53,811 nucleotides of DNA, taken from Planctomycetota bacterium. GTDB taxonomy: Bacteria > Planctomycetota > Planctomycetia > Gemmatales > Gemmataceae. This document shows, piece by piece, positions 16,938-25,503 of the stretch. The stretch lies in assembly GCA_016191165.1 (NCBI GenBank), contig JACPPF010000159.1, forward strand, positions 1 to 53,811, read 5' to 3'. The notes under the pieces were generated by a model that was not told the DNA's origin, did not search any database, and saw only the letters and a program-made list of their open reading frames with translations. Both the position numbers and the translations under genes were made by a program. Each line of letters starts with the position of its first letter. Position 1 is the stretch's first letter.

Positions 16938-18482
16938 ATGAAAGCCAGGATTTTCTCTCTCTCCCTTGGTCTCTTGTTGTTGCTCAGCGCCCCCGGATTT
17001 GCGCAAACGCCCGCCAAGACGACGCCAGCGCGCGTCCAGGAACTTGCCCGCAAGCTTGGCAGCTCCTCCTACCTTGAACGTGCAACCGCACGCAAGCAGC
17101 TTCAGGCCATCGGCCCGGCCGCCCTGGAAACGATGCGCAAGCTGCCCAAATCCTCCGACCTGGAAACGTCCCGGCAAATTGCCGCATTGATTGACGGCTT
17201 TGAAGAACAACTCCTGACCGTGCAAATCCTGGCGCCCAAAGAAGTGCACCTGACGCTCAAGGACGCCACTGTTCAGCAGGCAATTGCGGAACTGGCGAAG
17301 ATCAGCGGCTATCCGATCCAGTTTCAGGGGGACGCGACTCGCTTTGCCGACAAGAAGCTCACGCTCGATACGGGCAAGACCTCGTTCTGGCAGGCGTTCG
17401 ATCGCCTGTGCCAGGAGGCGGGCTTGATGGAGCGAATCGACCTGACGATGGCGCCGAATCAGCCGATGCCCTTCCCCAACCGCGGCGGCATTCGCCGCAT
17501 TCAGCGCTGGCCGGTAGCGAACCAGGCTCAGGCAAGACCGTCCGGGCCGATCATCGTCACAAATCGCGGCGCCGAAAAAATCGCGGGTCAGGCTGGAAAG
17601 CCTGACCTACATAAGTCGTTTGTCAGTTACGCGGGGGCGATCAAGACCGAGCTCCGCATCAGCCGAGCGGGCAAGGAATTGGTGCTGAAGTTCATCGTCA
17701 GCAGCGAGCCTCGCCTGGACAGCGCCAGCGTCCTGGGCCGGCCCGCGCTGGAGCGTGTGTTGGATGAAAAAGGTCGAACCCTGCCCCTGGCGATTCAAGC
17801 GGTGAAGGCGCCACCAGGCATTCCCGCGGGGCCGATGGATTTGCAGTTGTGGATCGATCCAAATGCCCCCCACCAGCACGCACGGCTCGTCGAGGCTCGG
17901 ATTCAGGACGGGCCAAACGCCGTCAAGCAAATCAAGGAGCTGACGGGAAACCTTTCCTTTCAGCTCGATCTGCACCAGGAACGCCTGGCCGCGATCGCTA
18001 ACGTGCTCACCAGCGCAGGCAAATCGGCCGCGGGCAAAAACGGCGGGACCCTGCGAGTTCAATCCGTCAAGAAACGCGACGACGGCGGCGTGGAAATGCA
18101 GGTCAGCATCGAGAACCTGACCGCCAATCCCTTCGGCGGCAACATCGTCTTCAACGGCAACGGCGGCGTCATCATCCGCGGCAATAATGTTCGCATCCAG
18201 GGCATGATCATCGGCCCCAACGGCGTGCAAATCAACGGCGGCGCCGGCAACGCCAATGCCAACGAACTCCCCGTCCTCTTCGACGCCAAGGGCCAAAAAT
18301 TCCGGCTCGGACAACTCCTCAACGACAACTTCAGCTTCGGCAACGGCTCCTCCAGCCGCAACGCGACGATCGTCTTTCACCCGAACCCCGACCAGGCTGA
18401 GCCGCGCGAACTGGTTCTGTTCGGCACGCGCACGCACACGATCGCGGTGCCGTTTCGGTTTGCGGGGGTGAGGACACCATAA
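16938..18482 (+). CDS. Secreted protein of unknown function with STN-like region
   Basis: The protein is 514 aa. The ATG at 16938 follows GGAGG and begins a clear signal peptide (FSLSLGLLLLLSAPGFAQ). Residues about 25-90 form charged helices of HEAT-like type (LGSSSYLERATARKQLQAIG), as in many planctomycete exported proteins. Residues about 100-165 resemble a secretin/TonB short N-terminal fold (VQQAIAELAKISGYPIQFQG). The second half is beta-rich with a Gly/Asn-rich stretch (GNIVFNGNGGVIIRGNN). A palindromic repeat at 17586-17610 is translated as GQAGKPDL. No enzyme motif is seen. Confidence 0.65.
   Translation: MKARIFSLSLGLLLLLSAPGFAQTPAKTTPARVQELARKLGSSSYLERATARKQLQAIGPAALETMRKLPKSSDLETSRQIAALIDGFEEQLLTVQILAPKEVHLTLKDATVQQAIAELAKISGYPIQFQGDATRFADKKLTLDTGKTSFWQAFDRLCQEAGLMERIDLTMAPNQPMPFPNRGGIRRIQRWPVANQAQARPSGPIIVTNRGAEKIAGQAGKPDLHKSFVSYAGAIKTELRISRAGKELVLKFIVSSEPRLDSASVLGRPALERVLDEKGRTLPLAIQAVKAPPGIPAGPMDLQLWIDPNAPHQHARLVEARIQDGPNAVKQIKELTGNLSFQLDLHQERLAAIANVLTSAGKSAAGKNGGTLRVQSVKKRDDGGVEMQVSIENLTANPFGGNIVFNGNGGVIIRGNNVRIQGMIIGPNGVQINGGAGNANANELPVLFDAKGQKFRLGQLLNDNFSFGNGSSSRNATIVFHPNPDQAEPRELVLFGTRTHTIAVPFRFAGVRTP
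17586..17610. repeat. GGTCAGGC...GCCTGACC palindrome inside a gene
   Basis: The sequence GGTCAGGCTGGAAAGCCTGA followed by CCTAC is the intergenic element of 10154 and 30985, here read through in frame in the secreted-protein gene. Confidence 0.75.
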
Positions 18483-18493
18483 AGTTCGGGTTG

Positions 18494-18926
18494 TCACTTT
18501 CGACGAACCCAGAGCCCCGCATCTTCCTTGCCTTTGGTGAAATGAGCATAGTCGTCCAGGTATGACAACCGCCAACCCGATAGGCCTGGCGCCGGTTGAC
18601 CTTTGGCATCTCTAACCTCTTCGCCTTCTCGAACGTCATAATCCTTGAAGTTTTCTTTTTTGCGATACCGAAAACTTGGCACGAGTGTGCGCTTCGGGCC
18701 CCACGCGCTTTACCTTCAAGTTCGCCATGTCCTGCGCAAGGGCGTTGATACCAATCGGGCCACCGAATTTATGGTTACCCGGCCCCATAAGCGAAGGGGC
18801 GACCGTCACGCTGTTGTCCACGCCGGTTTTGGCAGTGTACACAATCCAGAATTCATTGACGGTAATCGTGGACGGTTGATTCCGATCCTCAAGACGTTCC
18901 ACATTCAATGACGTGAGCGGGTGCAT
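18494..18926 (-). pseudogene. Secreted VERLEDR protein, split by one frameshift
   Basis: Two minus-strand frames belong together. The first, from the ATG at 18926, reads SLNVERLEDRNQPSTITV and on to KVKRVGP. The second carries on as KRTLVPSFRYRKKENFKD to GLWVRRK and stops at 18494. They join if one G is removed from the GGGG run at about 18703-18706 (GGGGCCCGAAG). This is either a real inactivating or phase-variable slip or a sequencing error. The repaired product is about 143 aa. The N-terminal VERLEDR motif is shared with the surface protein at 31043. No domain is recognised. Confidence 0.6.
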
Positions 18927-19022
18927 GGTGAATTCCTCGATGTGCTTGGGTTTTCAAGACATGTGATTTCTCCGAAAAAAAAAATGGGTCAAGATGTAGG
19001 CAAATTCAAGTCGTTTAGGGTC

Positions 19023-19054
19023 AAAAAAAAGCCCAGGGATAGCGATCCCTGGGC
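19023..19054 (-). terminator. Intrinsic terminator after the small secreted protein gene
   Basis: A perfect 10-bp stem GCCCAGGGAT/ATCCCTGGGC with a 4-base loop is followed, on the minus strand, by eight T. It lies 20 bases past the stop at 19074. The plus side has a short T-rich run too, so it may also work for the opposite strand. Confidence 0.85.
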
Positions 19055-19073
19055 TTTCTTGCTTCAAAGGACG

Positions 19074-19565
19074 TTATTGACCTGGGTACGGCCCACCCGC
19101 CATCGGGTAGCCGCCGGGCATGCCGCCGTAGGTCGGGAAGGTCTGGAAGGCGCCGGGGGGAGGCATGCCGGGGCCGCTCGGGGCGCCGGAGAGCATCTGG
19201 TTGGGGACGGCCCATTGCATCTGCGGGCTGACGAAGACCGGGGCGAACTGGACGCGCTGAGCGCCGCCGCTGGGGCCGCAGCCGCCCATGCCGCTGTTGA
19301 TCTGGTAGCCGTGGTTCTTGTAGTAGGCGACCCAGTCGATGCGATCGAGCATGCCATAGTAGCGGCGCAGGGCGTCATAGTAATCGTGCCAGAAGCGCTG
19401 CAGGCGTTCCTCTTCGATGCTCATGTAGGGATTGCGCTTGGCGAAGATGTTCCACCAGGGTTGGTAGCCGCCGTAGTGGAGGCTGCCCCAGTCCGCGCGA
19501 GCCGAGTCGGCCGTCGCCAGCATCATTCCGGTGCAGGCAATCAGAAGACAAGCGAAACGTTTCAT
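19074..19565 (-). CDS. Small secreted protein of unknown function
   Basis: The protein is 163 aa. The ATG at 19563-19565 is preceded by AAAGGAG and starts a signal peptide (FACLLIACTGMMLATADSARA). The mature part has an aromatic-rich helix region (EEERLQRFWHDYYDALRRYY) and then a Gly/Pro/Met-rich tail (GMPGGYPMAGGPYPGQ) likely to be disordered. It is probably an envelope or extracellular structural protein. It has its own strong terminator. Confidence 0.7.
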   Translation of the reverse strand: MKRFACLLIACTGMMLATADSARADWGSLHYGGYQPWWNIFAKRNPYMSIEEERLQRFWHDYYDALRRYYGMLDRIDWVAYYKNHGYQINSGMGGCGPSGGAQRVQFAPVFVSPQMQWAVPNQMLSGAPSGPGMPPPGAFQTFPTYGGMPGGYPMAGGPYPGQ

Positions 19566-19870
19566 TGCGACTCCTTTTACAGGGTGACCCCGAAACCGTG
19601 CCGAACCCGTGATGCGCGCCCGCGGTCCTCGACGCAAAGACCAGGCAACATCGTCCGGCCTGACGGCACTTCCATGCGAGATTTCGTGTGAACCGGCGCC
19701 TGGCGACTTTGCGAAAGCGCCTCATTCAGCACAATTAGCATCGGCTGAATCACCGGCAAACTCCCGAAAAAATTCCCCTTCTCCGCAACGGTTTCCTTGC
19801 GGCTCTTCTCTCCAGGCGGCAATGTCTTGCTAGCTTGACTGGTTTGACAGGAGTGCCAGCCCGCATTGGG
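19566..19870. other. Gap between thiL and the small secreted protein gene
   Basis: About 305 bases. The only open frame is weak and lacks family resemblance. The stretch should contain the promoter of the small secreted protein gene on the minus strand, but I see no convincing -35/-10 pair. No repeat was found. Confidence 0.3.
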
Positions 19871-20785
19871 TCAAAATGGATGGCTGTACCCGCCCGGCTT
19901 GATCGAACTTCGACTTCCGCCTGTTTCCAGGAACAACCCAGCCTCGCCCAGGAATGTCGCGACGTGAAAAAGCGTCAGCCCGGGAATCGGCTGAGTCTTC
20001 ACCAGGCGAGCGCCGTCCGCGGGATCGACCGCGAACGCCAGTTCGAAATCCTCGCCGTCGCTCAACGCATGTTCCAGCGGCGTCTTGCCATCCGTCAGCG
20101 AATGCGCGGCGTCGGCAACCGGCACCTGGTCACCAAACAAAACGGCGCCACAGCCGCTCTCTTCGCAGACGTGAAGGGTGTCGGCGGCGAGTCCGTCGCT
20201 GATGTCGATCATCGCGTGAATCCGGGCATGGTCCTGGAGAGCCAGGGCTTCGCGGACGCGCGGCACGAAATCGAGGTGCTTGCCCAGGATGCTGCCGCCC
20301 AGCGGGCCCGTTACGAGCAGCCAATCGCCCGGTTTCGCGCCATTGCGGAGGATCGGCCCTTGCGGACCGGGATCGCCGAGTAGTGTCACCGAAACGACCA
20401 GGCCGCCGGCCCAGGTGTTCGTGTCGCCGCCCGCGATGGTCACGCCGAAGCCGTCGGCCAGCTCGCGCATACCGACGTACAGTTCCGCTGCGAGCTCAGC
20501 CGCACGACCGCGCGGCAGGCCGACGCTGACGAAGGCAGCGAAAGGACTGCCCCCCATGGCGGCGATGTCGCTGAGGTTGACCGCCATCGCCTTGCGGCCA
20601 ACGCGGCGCGGGCCAGCCTCTGAGAGGACGAAGTGGGTCCCGTCCAGAAGCATGTCAGTTGTCACGAGGATGGGCCGGCCAGCCAGCGCGGTGACGGCGG
20701 CGCAGTCGTCTCCGGGACCGACCGGCACGCGCGCCGCGGCCGCGGTTTGCTGCCGAATCCAGCGGATGTAGTCAAACTCGCCCAT
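19871..20785 (-). CDS. thiL: Thiamine-monophosphate kinase
   Basis: The enzyme is 304 aa. It phosphorylates thiamine phosphate to thiamine diphosphate with ATP, the last step of the cofactor's synthesis. Signatures are the start GEFDYIRWIR, VGPGDDCAAV (metal-binding Asp pair), VTTDMLLDGTHF, AVNLSDIAAMGGSPFAAFVS, TIAGGDTNTW, MIDISDGLAADTLH and the late LSDGEDFELAF. All belong to the PurM-like ThiL family and the length is normal. No other thi gene and no TPP riboswitch is seen nearby. Confidence 0.93.
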   Translation of the reverse strand: MGEFDYIRWIRQQTAAAARVPVGPGDDCAAVTALAGRPILVTTDMLLDGTHFVLSEAGPRRVGRKAMAVNLSDIAAMGGSPFAAFVSVGLPRGRAAELAAELYVGMRELADGFGVTIAGGDTNTWAGGLVVSVTLLGDPGPQGPILRNGAKPGDWLLVTGPLGGSILGKHLDFVPRVREALALQDHARIHAMIDISDGLAADTLHVCEESGCGAVLFGDQVPVADAAHSLTDGKTPLEHALSDGEDFELAFAVDPADGARLVKTQPIPGLTLFHVATFLGEAGLFLETGGSRSSIKPGGYSHPF

Positions 20786-21013
20786 CCGGGTCGTTCTTTC
20801 TGGTTATGTGGGCAAAAGGGCTTGTGGCGTTTCGTCGCGTTTTGCGTTACAATGCAATTACCAAACTGACGTTTTGCCAAGAATTCCTAAAGATTATCGC
20901 CTGAACGCCGGCGTGAACGCGAAAGTGTTGTAAAATTTACCAGGTCGCTCGCGATGTTCCGGGCGGAGGAAGCTCCGCGTTTAAAACTCATTCTATGTAC
21001 TGGTGACAAAAGC

Positions 21014-22822
21014 ATGACCATTGCCACCCTCACCCGTCCGCCAGTTACTTACGGCGAGCCGAAACTTCGCACCGATGGCGAGGTGTTGCTCGTCTCCTTC
21101 GGCAAGGAAGGCTGGCTGTATTCGGTCGAAGAGGGCGGCGTCCTGCGAAAATGGAACCCGGCCAGCGGTCAGCAGCTTGACTACCATGCCCTTAGCGACA
21201 TGGAAATGCTCTGGGCGTTCAGCGCCAATGGCCGTGTGCTGGCCTCGGCGAGCGACGACCTGGCGATCTGGGACGCGACGTCGGGCCGATTGTTGACGTC
21301 GATCCCGCAGACGGACTGGCTGTCGGCGTTGGCCTTTCACCCCGATCCGACCTACCTCGCGACCGGACATGAGGACGGCTCCATCGGCTACTGGGACGCG
21401 CCCGGGCACCACCCGGTATTCCAGAAGCCGTGGTCGTTCCACAAAAAGGCGATCAGCGCGCTCGCCATCAGTCCCGACGGCAAGAAGCTGGCTGCTGCCA
21501 GCGAAGACAAGACGGTGAGCCTCTGGGACCTGACCAGCGGCAAGTATATCGGTTGCCTGGCGGGACACACCGATCGCATTCCAGCCTTGGCCTGGCATCC
21601 GAGCAGCAAGTTTCTGGTCTCCGTCGGCTGGGACACGACGGCACGCGTCTGGGATGCCGACACGCTTCAGCCGGTGATTCTGCTCAACAGCCACGCCACG
21701 CAGGTCAACGCCGTCGCGTTCAGCCACGACGGGCACTGGCTGGCCTGCGCCGATTCGACCCACGCGATCCACGTCTGGGACTTCGATACGAAAAAAACCG
21801 TACACAAGCTCAGGGTTCCCGAGGCCGATTTTCGCACGCTCGCCTTCAGTCCCGATGGCCAATACCTGGCGTGCAACGGCGACCGCATGATCCACCTGTG
21901 GAACCCGCGCACGGGCCAGCCCTACGCCGACGTCGGTCCGCGGCCGCTCGCCAAGACCACCGTCTCGTTGTCTCCCGACGGAAGCAAACTGCTGAGCAAC
22001 GGCGGCGGCAGCACGGTGCGCATCTGGAACACCATTTCGCACCAACCGATCACCGCCCTGGATGCCGACGATACGATCCACGCCCTCGCGTTCAGCCCGG
22101 ACGGCAAGTGGATCGCCGGCTCGGTCGGCGCCCAGGTTCGGCTCTGGGATGGCGCGGGCAAGTTTGTCGCCGATTGGGAAGAAACCGACGAAACGATCAC
22201 GACGCTCGCCTTCAGCCCGGATTCAGTCCACCTTGCCACGGGCAGCAAGTTCGGTGACACGGTGTGGATCTGGCGCGTTGCCGACGGCGAACCGATCCTC
22301 CTGATTCCCGACGCGCTGGTCGGCTGCTCAATCGAGGCGCTGGCCTGGCATCCCGATAGCCGCAGCCTCGCGGTCGGCGGCATCGACCACCTGGCGACCG
22401 GAGGCTCCGACGGCGCGGTGTCGCTGTGGAACCTCGACGAGAAATGCGAATTCGCGACCTTCCTCGACGGCGCCACTGCCGTCGCCATGCATCCTGACGG
22501 CGCCCACCTGGCAGCCGCGGCGCTCGATCATTCCATCTGCCTGTGGGACCTGGACGCCAAACGCCTCGCCCACGAAATGCCAGGCCACGACGGCGCCGTC
22601 CATTGTTTGGCGTTCAGCCACGACGGCAAATGGCTTGCCAGCGGCAGTGAAGACCTGACCTTGCGAATCTGGGACGCGCAGGGCCATGAACTGGCTGTCC
22701 TCGAACTAGAAAGCCAGGCGACGAGTATCGCATTCTCGGCCGATGGAGCATTCATTTACCTCGGCCACGCCAATACGACCTGTAGCCAGTTTCCGCTCCC
22801 CGAACTGCTGCGCTCCGAGTAA
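21014..22822 (+). CDS. WD40 repeat protein (about 14 repeats)
   Basis: The protein is 602 aa and consists almost entirely of WD40 repeats. Typical blade ends are VLRKWNP, LAIWDA, IGYWDA, VSLWDL, ARVWDA, IHVWDF, IHLWNP, VRIWNT, VRLWDG, VWIWRV, VSLWNL, ICLWDL and LRIWDA. This is about two seven-bladed propellers. There is no signal peptide, so it is probably a cytoplasmic scaffold. The ATG at 21014 is preferred; an upstream ATG at 20954 would add 20 unrelated residues. A transmembrane Ser/Thr kinase begins 59 bases downstream and is likely co-transcribed, so the propeller may be its partner or substrate. Confidence 0.85.
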   Translation: MTIATLTRPPVTYGEPKLRTDGEVLLVSFGKEGWLYSVEEGGVLRKWNPASGQQLDYHALSDMEMLWAFSANGRVLASASDDLAIWDATSGRLLTSIPQTDWLSALAFHPDPTYLATGHEDGSIGYWDAPGHHPVFQKPWSFHKKAISALAISPDGKKLAAASEDKTVSLWDLTSGKYIGCLAGHTDRIPALAWHPSSKFLVSVGWDTTARVWDADTLQPVILLNSHATQVNAVAFSHDGHWLACADSTHAIHVWDFDTKKTVHKLRVPEADFRTLAFSPDGQYLACNGDRMIHLWNPRTGQPYADVGPRPLAKTTVSLSPDGSKLLSNGGGSTVRIWNTISHQPITALDADDTIHALAFSPDGKWIAGSVGAQVRLWDGAGKFVADWEETDETITTLAFSPDSVHLATGSKFGDTVWIWRVADGEPILLIPDALVGCSIEALAWHPDSRSLAVGGIDHLATGGSDGAVSLWNLDEKCEFATFLDGATAVAMHPDGAHLAAAALDHSICLWDLDAKRLAHEMPGHDGAVHCLAFSHDGKWLASGSEDLTLRIWDAQGHELAVLELESQATSIAFSADGAFIYLGHANTTCSQFPLPELLRSE

Positions 22823-22881
22823 GATAATTCAAATGCGGCCAAAGCCACGCCGCCGGCGGTTGACAAGGGAGCGAGGCCGTG

Positions 22882-24573
22882 ATGGACGACGCGATCCAAC
22901 CTGACGCTCGCCCGACCGTGGCCGACGAGGTCGATTGGACCGGGCAGGTGCTCGGCGAATTTCGCGTGTTGCATCGGCTGGGGCGAGGCGGCATGGGGCA
23001 GGTCTATCTCGCCGAGCAAACCAATCTCAAACGCAAGGTTGCTCTCAAACTCCTCCATCCCGAGATGGCCGGCAACGAGCGCTCCCTCCTGCGCTTCAAG
23101 GCCGAGGCCGAGAATGTCGCCCGCGCCACCCACGCCAACATCGTCCAAATCTACACCATCGGCCAGGCCAACGGTGTCAACTACATTGCACTCGAATATG
23201 TCGAGGGCAGGAACCTGCGCGAGTTCATCGAAAAGAAGGGGACCCCCGAACTTCCGCTCGGCCTGCACGTCATGTCCCAGGTCGCGGCTGCCTTGCAGCG
23301 GGCCAGCGAGCTCGGCATCATCCATCGCGACGTCAAGCCGGAGAACATCCTCCTGACCAAGAAGGGCGAAGTCAAGGTCGCCGACTTCGGCCTGTCGCGC
23401 TGTTTTGCCGAGGAAGCGCAACAATCGATCACGCAGAGCCAGGTCTCGATGGGCACGCCGCTTTATATGAGTCCGGAGCAGGTCGAACGCAAGACCGTCG
23501 ATACCCGGACGGACATCTATTCCTTTGGCGTGACGTGCTATCACATGTTCGCAGGCACGCCCCCTTTCCGCGGCAATTCGCCGATCGAGGTCGCCTATCA
23601 GCATGTTCACAAGGAGCCAGTGCCGCTGGAAGAGGTGCGGCCCGATTTGCCTGTCGAACTTTGCGCGATCATCAGGCGGATGATGGCCAAGAAGCCGGAG
23701 GATCGTTATCAGACCGCCCGCGAGATTCTGGGCGACATCAACGCGCTGCGCGAGGCGCTCAATTTGGGTTCGCTGGCGGCGATTTCGATTTCGTCCTCGT
23801 TCATCGGCAGCGCCTCGGACGGCCTCCGGGGCGCCGCCACCGCGCCCTGGGTCGAACCGCGCGCGCACTCGCCGCGCTCCATGCGGGGTTTGCTTCTTGG
23901 CGTCGTCGCCCTGGCTTTGCTCCTGGGTGTGGCGGTAGGGTGGTATCAAAATTATCGTGCCGCCCTCGCCGTTGAGCAACCGCACGGAAAAGGCAATCCG
24001 CGGCCCGACGACCCCGCCAGGGACAAAAAGGTGGTCAGCACGAAGGAACGGGAGAAGGAGCTTCAACAGAGGGTTCAAGAGCACTTGAACCCTGAAGACA
24101 TGCCCTTCGTTCATGCGGGTCTCAAGCATTGCATCGACCTGGGCCACTTTTATCTCAAGTTGCACCGACTCGATGATGCCGACCGCTTCTTTCGAGACAT
24201 CAGCAAACCGGAGCGCAAAATCCCGTCCTATCGACTCCTGGGCCGGCTGGGACATGCAGTCGTGCTGGCGTTCAAGGACGAGAGCGAGGGGTCCAACAAG
24301 GAATTCCTCGCCCTCTTCGCCGACATCGAAAAAATCGCGCCGCGGATCGGCCCTGTCCCCAAGGCACTCCGCCCGACCAAGAAAGAAATGGCCGCCCGCA
24401 AGGACGAGATCGAGGCCTATCGCTTGTTGTGGAAGGACAATCCGTCGATGCGTGAAATGGTCGCCAAGGCGCTGAATCACAACCACGCCAACGATCCGGC
24501 CCGTTTTCCCGCACGGCTGGATCGCTATCGCTTTCCGCCGCGCGCCAACGTAAAGGCCCTGGTTGGGCCCTGA
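22882..24573 (+). CDS. Transmembrane Ser/Thr protein kinase
   Basis: The protein is 563 aa. The Hanks-type kinase domain covers about 24-290: glycine loop LGRGGMGQVYLAEQ, VALKLL lysine, catalytic loop IIHRDVKPENILL, DFGLSR and GTPLYMSPEQ. All catalytic residues are present. A single membrane helix (GLLLGVVALALLLGVAVGWY, about 335-356) is followed by a roughly 200-residue outer domain with charged helices, of no family I recognise. The start is the ATG at 22882; a GTG three bases earlier is also possible. It follows the WD40 gene on the same strand. Confidence 0.9.
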   Translation: MDDAIQPDARPTVADEVDWTGQVLGEFRVLHRLGRGGMGQVYLAEQTNLKRKVALKLLHPEMAGNERSLLRFKAEAENVARATHANIVQIYTIGQANGVNYIALEYVEGRNLREFIEKKGTPELPLGLHVMSQVAAALQRASELGIIHRDVKPENILLTKKGEVKVADFGLSRCFAEEAQQSITQSQVSMGTPLYMSPEQVERKTVDTRTDIYSFGVTCYHMFAGTPPFRGNSPIEVAYQHVHKEPVPLEEVRPDLPVELCAIIRRMMAKKPEDRYQTAREILGDINALREALNLGSLAAISISSSFIGSASDGLRGAATAPWVEPRAHSPRSMRGLLLGVVALALLLGVAVGWYQNYRAALAVEQPHGKGNPRPDDPARDKKVVSTKEREKELQQRVQEHLNPEDMPFVHAGLKHCIDLGHFYLKLHRLDDADRFFRDISKPERKIPSYRLLGRLGHAVVLAFKDESEGSNKEFLALFADIEKIAPRIGPVPKALRPTKKEMAARKDEIEAYRLLWKDNPSMREMVAKALNHNHANDPARFPARLDRYRFPPRANVKALVGP

Positions 24574-24744
24574 GCGTCGATCACGTCGTAATCGAGTGCC
24601 GAAAAAAAACTACTCCGATCGCTCAAGAAAAAAGATTTGACCACGCCGCGCGCAACGAATAGGATCGGAGCCGCGTACTTTCGATCGTGCCCCAGACCGC
24701 GTTCCTCTGGGCCGGAACGTAACGCTTTGCATTGGAACTCTCCC

Positions 24745-25431
24745 ATGAAAAAGTGCCTTGGGTTACTGACCATTCTGGTCCTGCCCGCGTTTGCATTCGC
24801 GCAATCGGAAAACCGCGTCACCCTCAAGAAGGGCGATCGCATCCTGTTCTTCGGCGATTCGCTCACCTACTATGGCGGGATCGATGGGCCCAAGGGTAAG
24901 ATCACCAAGGGCTATGTTCGCATCGTGCAGGAAACGCTGAACAAGACGCACCCCGACCTGGGCGTCAAGGTCGATTGGGTCGCGACCGGCGGGCACACTG
25001 TGCCGCAGTTGATCGAACGCTTCGACCGCGACGTGCTGCCGAAGAAGCCGACGATCATCGTCATCCAGATCGGTTGCAACGACGCGCGCCGGCTTGACAA
25101 GAAGGTATTCAAAAAGAGCCTTGAAGACCTGATCGACCGCATCCAGAAGGAAAAGATTCAGGTCATCCAGTGTACCCTCACCAGCGTCGGCGAGAAACAC
25201 GACGGCACCAACAAGGACGACCCCAAGCTCGAAGAGTTCGCCGCGATTCAGCGCGAAATCATCAAGGAAAAGAAAGTCCCCCACAACGATCTGCGCAAGG
25301 CCTTCGTCGCCTACTGGAAAGAAAACAATCCACAAAACAAATACAGCGGCATCCTCACCTACGACGGCAATCACTGGAATGACACGGGCATGCGCTTCGT
25401 CGCGGCGCAGATGTTGAAGCGGTTCAAATAA
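24745..25431 (+). CDS. Secreted SGNH/GDSL hydrolase
   Basis: The protein is 228 aa. A signal peptide (LTILVLPAFAFAQ) is followed by the SGNH blocks: ILFFGDSLTYYGG (nucleophile Ser), a TGGHT region, VIQIGCNDARR (Asn) and YDGNHWNDTGM (Asp and His). It is similar to planctomycete GDSL lipases of the rhamnogalacturonan acetylesterase type, acting on acyl esters outside the cytoplasm. The ATG at 24745 is chosen because it begins the signal peptide. Confidence 0.85.
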   Translation: MKKCLGLLTILVLPAFAFAQSENRVTLKKGDRILFFGDSLTYYGGIDGPKGKITKGYVRIVQETLNKTHPDLGVKVDWVATGGHTVPQLIERFDRDVLPKKPTIIVIQIGCNDARRLDKKVFKKSLEDLIDRIQKEKIQVIQCTLTSVGEKHDGTNKDDPKLEEFAAIQREIIKEKKVPHNDLRKAFVAYWKENNPQNKYSGILTYDGNHWNDTGMRFVAAQMLKRFK

Positions 25432-25433
25432 AC

Positions 25434-25483
25434 CGGTCTTCGTTTAGCGCCTGCGCGAAAATGCCGGTTGCGCGGGCGTCCTC
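25434..25483. repeat. Partial palindromic element (GGTCTTCGTTTAGCGC)
   Basis: It shares GGTCTTCGTTTAGCGC and a GCGCGGGCG-rich centre with 3485-3550 but has lost the right arm. It lies between the SGNH hydrolase and the large dehydrogenase gene. Confidence 0.45.
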
Positions 25484-25503
25484 TTTTTTGCAACGGATTC
25501 CTC

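Noticed and set aside
19577-19822. 81-codon minus-strand ORF between thiL and the small secreted protein
   Set aside because: No ribosome site, no family resemblance and poor codon use.
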